Origin: Bacteroidota bacterium
GTDB lineage: Bacteria; Bacteroidota; Bacteroidia; B-17B0; Aurantibacillaceae
DNA length: 5,170 bases
Direction: 5' to 3'
Assembly: GCA_947474485.1 (NCBI GenBank)
Contig: CANJJP010000160.1
Span: 1 to 5,170 of the forward strand
Shown here: in pieces, positions 1 through 5,170 of the stretch
How positions within the stretch are numbered: position 1 is the first letter of the stretch
Layout of the letters: every line of letters begins with the position of its first letter
Notes under the pieces: generated by a model
Told to the model about the DNA's origin: nothing
The model's database searches: none
What the model saw: the letters and a program-made list of their open reading frames with translations, nothing else
Translations under genes and position numbers: made by a program

Positions 1-302
1 CCAAGCGTATCTTTGTTATTAGTTGCCCTAACAACGGTTTCGTATTGAGAAATAGCATCCGAATATTTTCCTTGTTTATAATAGGCATTTCCAAGGTTGT
101 ATTCTCCTTTTAAATAATTTGGTTTTTCGTTAATGGCGTGCAAGTATTTTTTTTCTGCGTCTGCATATTTTCCCTTTTCGTATTTGTCATTACCAGCACG
201 TAATGTTTTTTTCTCTGCTTGGGCAGATGCATTGTTTACTGATAAAAACAAGGCTCCTAGTAAAAGAAAAATTTGAAAGCTATATGTTGTTATTAGTCTC
301 AT
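1..302 (-). CDS. batC: BatC-like exported TPR protein, N-terminal part only
   Basis: The first 100 codons of a gene that runs off the left edge; it was translated directly from the minus strand. The ATG at 302-300 overlaps the batB TGA in an ATGA junction. Residues 1-27 form a signal peptide: a short polar start, a hydrophobic core (IFLLLGALFL, residues 11-20) and an ASA cleavage motif ending near residue 27. The rest consists of two TPR repeats with an exact 34-residue period (about 30-63 and 64-97). Repeat 1 has G37, A49, Y53, A56 and P61; repeat 2 has G71, Y74, A83 and Y87. TPR repeats bind proteins, so the product is probably a periplasmic scaffold or adaptor for the Bat VWA proteins. A secreted TPR protein directly after batB is the usual Bacteroidota arrangement, and batC rests on that context. 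The C-terminal part, where further TPRs or a low-complexity tail could lie, is not in view. Confidence 0.88.
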   Translation of the reverse strand, partial: MRLITTYSFQIFLLLGALFLSVNNASAQAEKKTLRAGNDKYEKGKYADAEKKYLHAINEKPNYLKGEYNLGNAYYKQGKYSDAISQYETVVRATNNKDTL

Positions 303-1336
303 GCTTTTTTCTCGAATAAGTTTAATTTTTTCCACCACTCACTTTTGCGTTCACTAATAAAAAATTCGATTAACAATAAAAGAGCTGCCAAGTAAATGAA
401 CCAAATAAACTGATCATCGTAATCGGTGTACATTTTAGATTCAATTTCTTTTTTCTCCATTTCTTGAAGTTTGCTCATAATAGCATTTAAACCTACCTCG
501 GTATTATTTGCCTTAACGTATGCGCCTTTTCCTGCTGCGGCAATATCCATTAATAATGCTTCATTTAATTTTGTTACAACAGTGTTACCTGCTTTATCTC
601 TTCTAAAACCTGATTTCATTCCATCCTTATATTGTGGAATAGGAACCCCTGTTGAAGAACCAACACCAATGGTTGAAATACTTACACCTTTTGCTTGAGC
701 TTCTTCGGCAGCTTTAATAGCGCCTTCTTCGTGGTCTTCACCATCGGTAATAATAATGATAGATTTATTTTTTCCAATATCGGTTCCAAATGATTCCATT
801 GATTGCTCAATAGCAGCCGAAATATTTGTGCCTTGCACCGGAACAATGCCAGGACCAATTGAGCTTAAAAACAACTTTGCAGCGCTGTAATCGGCCGTAA
901 TAGGTAATTGCACATAAGCTTCGCCGGCAAATACAATTAAACCAATTCTATCACCTTCCAGTTTATCAATAAATTTTTCTAAGGCTTGTTTTGCTCTATC
1001 AATACGGTTTGGTGATAAATCCTCAGCAAGCATAGAGTTCGATACATCTAAGCAAACCATGATGTCGCCACCTTCGCGTTTTACATCTTGCATTTTAGAA
1101 CCCGTTTGCAAATTAGCAATTGCAAAAATTACTGAGCTTAATCCTAAAATGTATAAAATAAACTTCCAAGTTTTTTTATCGTTAGATACATTCGGAATCA
1201 TGGATTGTACCAATTGATAATCACCTAATTTTTTAAAACGCTTTTTTCTACGTTCTATTAATAGAATATAAAAAACAATCATTGCCGGAATTAACAGGTA
1301 AGCCCACAAATATTCTTTATTTTCGAACTTATACAT
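299..1336 (-). CDS. batB: BatB, membrane-anchored VWA-domain protein
   Basis: A 345-residue protein of the Bat VWA family. Predicted membrane segments lie at about 9-27, 57-75 and 309-327. The loop between the first two is strongly basic (ERRKKRFKK from residue 28), as is the C-terminal tail, so the positive-inside rule puts the VWA domain (about 90-290) in the periplasm. The metal-binding MIDAS site is complete: D97-x-S99-x-S101, T170 in the GTN motif, and D198 in TDGED. A divalent metal held there would bind an acidic residue of a partner protein. Between the last VWA strands a polar stretch (about 229-255, YKDGMKSGFRRDKAG) forms an extra loop, seen in a different form in BatA. The ATG at 1336-1334 directly follows the batA TAA with no spacer, and the TGA overlaps the batC start, so expression is probably translationally coupled. 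BatA and BatB are paralogs; the assignment to B rests on being second of the pair and just before batC. Confidence 0.93.
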   Translation of the reverse strand: MYKFENKEYLWAYLLIPAMIVFYILLIERRKKRFKKLGDYQLVQSMIPNVSNDKKTWKFILYILGLSSVIFAIANLQTGSKMQDVKREGGDIMVCLDVSNSMLAEDLSPNRIDRAKQALEKFIDKLEGDRIGLIVFAGEAYVQLPITADYSAAKLFLSSIGPGIVPVQGTNISAAIEQSMESFGTDIGKNKSIIIITDGEDHEEGAIKAAEEAQAKGVSISTIGVGSSTGVPIPQYKDGMKSGFRRDKAGNTVVTKLNEALLMDIAAAGKGAYVKANNTEVGLNAIMSKLQEMEKKEIESKMYTDYDDQFIWFIYLAALLLLIEFFISERKSEWWKKLNLFEKKA

Positions 1337-2347
1337 TTATGGCAATGTTTTAAATAAAGTGTTTTTTAATGTAAACTCTAATAGTAATGCTATAGCAGCA
1401 ATTAATGCAAACACAAAAAAGCGCTCTGCCTTATTACTAAAATTACGTTCATTAATTACTGATTTCTCCAACCGATCAATTTCTTTGTAAACAGCTTTAA
1501 GTGCTTTGTTGTCTTTTGCTCTAAAATATTTTCCACCAGTCATCTCCGAAATTTCTGTCATAACGGGCTCATCAATTTCTACATCCACATAAGCAAACTC
1601 CATGTGACCGTTAGGATAAATACCAACCGGAGTTAACGCTTTACCAATTGTTCCAACACCGATAGAATAAATTTTAACTCCAAATGTTTTTGCAATTTCA
1701 CCTGCAGTAAGCGGGGCAATTTCACCCACGTTACTTACACCATCCGACATTAAAATAACAACCTTACTTTTTGCAGTACTTTCTTTAACGCGTGAAACAG
1801 CATCGGCTAAACCTAAACCAATTGCAGTACCATCTGCCATTTGTCCAGTTCTAACATCTGCAATAATATTTTTTAAAATAGTATGGTCTGTTGTAAGCGG
1901 ACATTGTGTAAAAGCTTCACCACTAAAAACAACTAAACCAATTCTATCGTTAGGACGAGATTCAACAAAATCTATTGCAACTTCCTTAGCTGACTCTAAA
2001 CGATTAGGATCAAAATCTTTTGCAAGCATGGAGTGAGAAACGTCCATACACAATACAATATCAATTCCTTCAGCCTTTACATCTTTCCAACTGGTTCTGG
2101 ATTGTGGGCGAGCCATAACGCAGATTAAGGCTGAGAAAGCAATTAAACGCAATAGAAATAAGGAGTGACGAAACTTAGCACGAGTAGATGATTTTATTTT
2201 TTTCATCCCCGATAAAGAAGAAAAATGCATCTCACCTTCGTTCTTTCTATTCTTCCAAATGTACCATATTACCAATAAAGGCAGTATGATAAAGAGGTAG
2301 AATGCATCCTTATTAGAAAATGTTATGTCATTAAAAAAACCTATCAC
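1337..2347 (-). CDS. batA: BatA, membrane-anchored VWA-domain protein
   Basis: A 336-residue Bat-family VWA protein. It begins at GTG (2347-2345), whose last bases form the TGA of the preceding gene (GTGA). The next methionine, M40, lies after the first membrane helix, so GTG is the better start. Membrane segments are predicted at about 15-31, 62-79 and 309-326. The region between the first two is basic (KKIKSSTRAKFRH near 49-61), which places the VWA domain (about 95-295) in the periplasm. The MIDAS residues are all present: D102-x-S104-x-S106, T174 in DGTAIG, and D202 in SDG. The motif DPNRLESAK just after the MIDAS is shared, slightly changed, with BatB (SPNRIDRAK), showing duplication of a common ancestor. 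An insert at about 234-255 (GKALTPVGIYPNGH) occupies the place of the BatB loop. It presumably acts as a heteromeric partner of BatB; the ligand is unknown. Confidence 0.94.
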   Translation of the reverse strand: MIGFFNDITFSNKDAFYLFIILPLLVIWYIWKNRKNEGEMHFSSLSGMKKIKSSTRAKFRHSLFLLRLIAFSALICVMARPQSRTSWKDVKAEGIDIVLCMDVSHSMLAKDFDPNRLESAKEVAIDFVESRPNDRIGLVVFSGEAFTQCPLTTDHTILKNIIADVRTGQMADGTAIGLGLADAVSRVKESTAKSKVVILMSDGVSNVGEIAPLTAGEIAKTFGVKIYSIGVGTIGKALTPVGIYPNGHMEFAYVDVEIDEPVMTEISEMTGGKYFRAKDNKALKAVYKEIDRLEKSVINERNFSNKAERFFVFALIAAIALLLEFTLKNTLFKTLP

Positions 2348-3333
2348 TTCTGTTCTGGATTATTAGATTGTGAATTCTCTGCTGTTATTTCTTCTCTTAG
2401 TGTGCCTTTTACAAAATCAAAAGCGTTGCTAAGTGTTAATTCGTTTTCTACATCAATTGGCTGCGCCTTTGCAAACTTAACGTAATCAGCCAATGATAAT
2501 ACTTGTCTTAATTTGTCTTTACTTAAATTGTCAATTACCTGCGAGCGCATGATGGTCATAATTTCATCCGTTGTGAGCTCCATTGCGGCAATATTGTAAC
2601 GACCTTCAATGTAAACACGAAGAGTATCGGTAATAGCAGTATAGTATTCTTTTGTTTTTCCTTCTTGCCAAATTTTCGAATTTCGTATGTTTTCTAAATC
2701 ATGTAAAGCAATAATATGCGGGGCAATTTTTGGTTTTTGAATTACAACAGGTTTCGGTTTTTTGTTCCGCGCTATTTTGTATATGATGAAGTAGATTAAT
2801 ACAAGAATCGCTAAAATGGCCGAACCCCAATAGATATAAGGCAAATACTCTTTCCAGCTAAATGGTTCATCGTAAACAGCTTTAATATCTTTAATACTTG
2901 CCTCAGCTGTATCAACTGGAATGGTTTGTACCTCTAATAATAATGCTTGTGTTAAAACTGGATTTGCTGTATCACCATCTACAATAAATTGAAACGGAGG
3001 CATTGCCCAGTATCCCGAATCAAAGGAAGTAACGTAAATCGTTTGATGTTGCTGAATATTGTTTGGGTCATTTTTATCAGGGATAGTAGTATCAATAGCG
3101 GATACATTTACTACTTCAATTTCTTTAGTAAGTGTGTCGCCAATTGTTGGCCAATGAATATTTAGCTTTTTGTTTGCCCCGCTGTAGTTAATGAATAAAT
3201 CAACTTTTGCTTGCTCACCAATTTTTATTTTACTTGTATCAATTAATGCAAATGCCTGAATCTTTTGAGCCACAAGAGTTTTCTGTAGCCCAAAAGCAAA
3301 AAGTAGAATTACTATTTTAATCAGCGTCTTCAT
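2344..3333 (-). CDS. BatD/DUF4381-like single-pass membrane protein
   Basis: A 329-residue protein without a well-established name. Residues 1-22 look like a signal peptide (hydrophobic core IVILLFAFGL, likely cleavage after LVA). Residues 23-165 form a beta-rich periplasmic region with BatD-like features: a KIKIGEQAKVDLFI strand near 35-48 and an FDSGYWAMPPFQF segment at 104-116, typical of immunoglobulin-like Bat domains. One membrane helix spans about 166-186 and is followed by basic residues (KIARNKKPKP), so the C-terminal half is cytoplasmic. That half is helical and carries the pattern LHDLENI, GKTKEYYTAITDTLRVYIEGRY, then AAMELTTDEIM (about 210-259), resembling DUF4381-type cytoplasmic domains. 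The tail after 310 is polar and probably disordered. The ATG at 3333-3331 lies 3 nt after the DUF58 stop, and the TGA overlaps the batA GTG. It is too short, and in the wrong place, to be the usual long BatD encoded after batC. The topology is fairly clear; the family assignment is from pattern memory only. Confidence 0.8.
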   Translation of the reverse strand: MKTLIKIVILLFAFGLQKTLVAQKIQAFALIDTSKIKIGEQAKVDLFINYSGANKKLNIHWPTIGDTLTKEIEVVNVSAIDTTIPDKNDPNNIQQHQTIYVTSFDSGYWAMPPFQFIVDGDTANPVLTQALLLEVQTIPVDTAEASIKDIKAVYDEPFSWKEYLPYIYWGSAILAILVLIYFIIYKIARNKKPKPVVIQKPKIAPHIIALHDLENIRNSKIWQEGKTKEYYTAITDTLRVYIEGRYNIAAMELTTDEIMTIMRSQVIDNLSKDKLRQVLSLADYVKFAKAQPIDVENELTLSNAFDFVKGTLREEITAENSQSNNPEQK

Positions 3334-3336
3334 TAA

Positions 3337-4203
3337 TTATCTGCGTTTAAATAAATTCATTAAAGGTTGAATGTAGGATTGGTCAGTTCTTAATCGAACG
3401 TGATCAACTCCAGCTTTATTAAATCCTTCTTTTAATCTTGCTTCTAATTGCAAGTTTTGAATTTTCATTTCCTTTTGAAATGCCTTAGAAGAAGTATCTA
3501 CCCATTTAATTTCTCCGCTTTCTAAATCTTTTAATTTAATTAAACCAACAGGAGGAATTTCTCTTTCGGTTTTGTCAAAAATTTCTAAAGCAACGATATC
3601 GTGTTTTTTGTTGGCAATTTTTATTGCATCTACAAAAGGATTATTATCAATAAAATCAGATACTACAAACACAATACTTTTTTTCTTAATTACATTGGTT
3701 AAGTAACGCAATGCTTGAGAAATATCGGTTTTAGTGCTTGTTGGCTCTATCGATACTAATTCTCTGATGATACGAAGTATGTGTGTTTTCCCCTTTTTAG
3801 GTGGAATGTATTTTTCAATTTTATCGCTAAAAAAGATAACTCCAATTTTATCGTTATTAGTTGAAGCCGAAAAAGCAACAACAGCGCAGAGCTCAGTAAT
3901 TAAATCTTTTTTACTTTGTTTTAATGTTCCAAATTGCCCCGATGCACTTACATCAACTAACAATACAACATTTAACTCACGCTCTTCTTCAAACACTTTA
4001 ACGTAAGGACTATTGAAACGCGCTGTTACATTCCAATCAATTGTTCTAACATCATCGCCTGGCGTGTATTCGCGCACTTCACTAAAAGCCATACCACGAC
4101 CCTTAAAAGCACTGTGGTATTCTCCGGAAAAAACCTGAGAAGACAGACCACGTGTTTTAATTTCGATCTTGCGTACTTTTTTTAATAGTTCTGCGGTATC
4201 CAC
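3337..4203 (-). CDS. DUF58 protein with VWA-like fold
   Basis: A 288-residue soluble protein with no signal peptide or membrane helix, so it is presumably cytoplasmic. The family signature is clear: FSGEYHSAFKGRGMAFSEVREY (25-46) followed by TPGDDVRTIDWNVTAR (47-62). The VWA-like core follows, with an intact metal site: D84-x-S86-x-S88, T159 in KTD, and D183 in VSDF. DUF58 proteins are encoded next to MoxR ATPases in many phyla and are thought to be their VWA-type partners. The start is GTG at 4203-4201: an in-frame TAA lies six codons upstream (4221-4219), no in-frame ATG comes between, and the first internal ATG (M38) would remove the conserved N-terminal motif. The TAA stop is 3 nt before the next ATG. 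Upstream lies the octamer tract, so this gene might be controlled separately from moxR, though no promoter could be recognised there. Confidence 0.93.
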   Translation of the reverse strand: MDTAELLKKVRKIEIKTRGLSSQVFSGEYHSAFKGRGMAFSEVREYTPGDDVRTIDWNVTARFNSPYVKVFEEERELNVVLLVDVSASGQFGTLKQSKKDLITELCAVVAFSASTNNDKIGVIFFSDKIEKYIPPKKGKTHILRIIRELVSIEPTSTKTDISQALRYLTNVIKKKSIVFVVSDFIDNNPFVDAIKIANKKHDIVALEIFDKTEREIPPVGLIKLKDLESGEIKWVDTSSKAFQKEMKIQNLQLEARLKEGFNKAGVDHVRLRTDQSYIQPLMNLFKRR

Positions 4204-4207
4204 GATA

Positions 4208-4295
4208 CAGTTGTTGAGTTAGACATTTGTTGATTTGGAGAATTAATGAGTTAGTGAATTAATTCTCCAACTCTCTAATTCAATAATTCATTAAT
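4208..4295. repeat. Degenerate octanucleotide-periodic tract with strand inversion
   Basis: Eleven consecutive 8-nt units fill nearly the whole gap between the moxR-like and DUF58 genes. On the plus strand, the units from 4208 to 4263 follow a GAnTTAGT-like pattern, for example GAGTTAGA (4216-4223), GAATTAAT (4240-4247), GAGTTAGT (4248-4255) and GAATTAAT again (4256-4263). From 4264 to 4295 the pattern becomes TCnnTAAT, for example TCTCTAAT (4272-4279) and TCATTAAT (4288-4295), which is the same motif read from the other strand. The tract therefore reads as an array that flips orientation near 4264, and this makes it self-complementary. No open reading frame of note crosses it and no promoter motif of the Bacteroidota type (TAnnTTTG) was seen. 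Its function is unknown; it may be a simple-sequence intergenic element found elsewhere in the genome. Units before 4240 match less well. Confidence 0.65.
4235..4270 (-). promoter_or_regulatory. Perfect 13-bp inverted repeat (hairpin) in moxR/DUF58 gap
   Basis: TTGGAGAATTAAT at 4235-4247 is an exact reverse complement of ATTAATTCTCCAA at 4258-4270, leaving a 10-nt loop. In the mRNA it would form a stem about 30 nt downstream of the moxR stop and 32 nt upstream of the DUF58 GTG. No run of T follows on the minus strand, so it does not look like an intrinsic terminator; a processing site, mRNA stabiliser or attenuator is possible. A competing, longer inverted repeat pairs 4241-4260 with 4277-4296 (18 of 20 positions), so two mutually exclusive folds exist. 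The structure may be only a by-product of the octamer tract it lies in. Confidence 0.55.
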
Positions 4296-4298
4296 TGA

Positions 4299-5170
4299 CT
4301 ATGGTACTTCAACAGTATTTAAAATTTCGTTGATGATGTGTTCTGAGGTAATGTTTTCTGCTTCTGCCTCGTAGGTTAAACCAATACGATGACGCATAAC
4401 ATCCATACACACTGCGCGCACATCTTCAGGAATAACATAACCTCTGCGTTTAATGAAGGCATAGGCTTTTGCAGCTAAAGCTAAATTAATACTTGCACGA
4501 GGCGAACCACCGAAACTAATAAGCGGGGCAAATTTTTCTAATTTATGTTCCTTAGGAAAACGTGTAGCGAAAACAATATCTACAATGTAACGCTCAATTT
4601 TTTCGTCCATATAAACATCACGAACAATTTTACGAGCTTCTACAATGCTTTCAGGACTCAACACCGTGTTTGGTGTTGCCATTCCTGCAGCAGATATATT
4701 TGATAAAATAATTTTTCTTTCTTCTTCTTTAGTTGGGTAACCAATAACTACCTTCAACATAAAACGGTCAACTTGCGCTTCTGGTAAAGGATAGGTTCCT
4801 TCTTGCTCAACAGGATTTTGTGTTGCAAGCACTAAGAAAGGGTTTGGTAATTTAAATGTTGTTTCACCAATGGTAACTTGTTTCTCTTGCATTGCCTCTA
4901 ATAATGCAGATTGCACTTTTGCAGGAGCACGGTTAATCTCATCAGCTAAAACAAAGTTAGCGAAGATAGGACCCTTTTTAATCGAGAACTCTTCTTTCTT
5001 TTGATTGTAAATCATGGTACCTACTAAATCGGCAGGTAACAAATCGGGAGTAAACTGTATACGGCTAAACTGACCGCCAACACATTTACTAAGCGTATTA
5101 ATAGCTAATGTTTTTGCTAAGCCCGGAACACCTTCTAACAAGACATGACCGTTTGAGAGCATTCCAATTA
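4299..5170 (-). CDS. moxR: MoxR-family AAA+ ATPase, N-terminus cut off
   Basis: The reading frame stays open to the window edge, so the gene is partial. An in-frame ATG at 5162-5160 is probably internal, because it sits only a few residues before Walker A whereas MoxR proteins usually have some 40 residues ahead of it; about that much is missing. Numbered from that ATG: Walker A GVPGLAKT (11-18), Walker B VLADEINRAP (71-80), sensor 1 LATQNP (112-117), a likely arginine finger in EAQVDRF (R133), and sensor 2 GGSPRA (R222). The C-terminal helical lid continues to residue 287 (TAG stop). All catalytic motifs are intact, so it should be an active hexameric ATPase in the cytoplasm. MoxR proteins work with VWA-domain partners as chaperone-like assembly or activation factors; here the DUF58 product and BatA/BatB are the obvious partners. 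Unlike the tightly packed genes after it, it is separated from DUF58 by 95 bp of repetitive DNA. Confidence 0.96.
   Translation of the reverse strand, partial: IGMLSNGHVLLEGVPGLAKTLAINTLSKCVGGQFSRIQFTPDLLPADLVGTMIYNQKKEEFSIKKGPIFANFVLADEINRAPAKVQSALLEAMQEKQVTIGETTFKLPNPFLVLATQNPVEQEGTYPLPEAQVDRFMLKVVIGYPTKEEERKIILSNISAAGMATPNTVLSPESIVEARKIVRDVYMDEKIERYIVDIVFATRFPKEHKLEKFAPLISFGGSPRASINLALAAKAYAFIKRRGYVIPEDVRAVCMDVMRHRIGLTYEAEAENITSEHIINEILNTVEVP

Noticed and set aside
471..698. Plus-strand open frame of 75 codons
   Set aside because: It lies wholly inside batB on the opposite strand, resembles no known family and has low-complexity composition; it is a shadow of the real gene.
3734..4006. 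Plus-strand open frame of 90 codons
   Set aside because: It lies fully antisense to the DUF58 VWA core, whose conserved motifs explain the sequence; the serine/threonine-rich product is typical of an antisense shadow.
4235..4270. Hairpin as a Rho-independent terminator for moxR
   Set aside because: The stem is AT-rich and has no T-run after it on the minus strand; the bases after the stem are ATCAACAAATG-like.
4208..4295. CRISPR array or phage attachment site
   Set aside because: The units are 8 nt, contiguous and degenerate, with no spacers and no adjacent cas genes, integrase or tRNA.
4204..4298. Promoter for the DUF58-bat genes in the intergenic gap
   Set aside because: No TAnnTTTG or upstream TTTG pair at usable spacing was found on the minus strand; the gap is occupied by the octamer tract.
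5160..5162. ATG at 5162 as the true start of the MoxR gene
   Set aside because: The frame stays open to the window edge, and starting there would remove the N-terminal segment that MoxR proteins normally have before Walker A.

Overview
The window is AT-rich, and every gene in it runs on the minus strand, so the functional order is right to left. Gene content, order, low GC and the lack of clear Shine-Dalgarno motifs before the starts point to a member of the Bacteroidota. I cannot place it more precisely from sequence alone. The region is a Bat (Bacteroides aerotolerance)-type operon, a MoxR/VWA module common in that phylum.

Layout in direction of transcription: (1) a MoxR-family AAA+ ATPase (5170 to 4299), cut off at its N-terminus by the window edge; (2) a 95-bp gap filled almost entirely by a degenerate octanucleotide-periodic tract containing a perfect 13-bp hairpin; (3) a soluble DUF58 protein with a VWA-like fold (4203 to 3337); (4) a secreted, single-pass membrane protein resembling BatD/DUF4381 proteins (3333 to 2344); (5) BatA (2347 to 1337) and (6) BatB (1336 to 299), two paralogous membrane-anchored VWA proteins; (7) the start of BatC, an exported TPR protein (302 to 1), cut off by the left edge. 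From the DUF58 gene onward the genes abut or overlap (3-nt gap, GTGA overlap, TAA-ATG abutment, ATGA overlap), which implies one translationally coupled transcript.

How the parts fit (inference from family knowledge and topology): MoxR and DUF58 are cytoplasmic. BatA and BatB each show the pattern TM-basic loop-TM-VWA-TM, which by the positive-inside rule puts their VWA domains in the periplasm. BatC enters the periplasm through a signal peptide. The BatD-like protein has a periplasmic beta-rich half and a cytoplasmic helical half, so it could link the ATPase side to the periplasmic VWA/TPR side. MoxR ATPases with VWA partners are thought to act as metal-dependent chaperone or assembly machines; the substrate of the Bat system is not known to me.

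No RNA genes, mobile elements, CRISPR arrays or convincing promoters were seen. The genes are a known module. The parts most worth a second look are the octamer tract between the first two genes and the little-characterised BatD-like protein.
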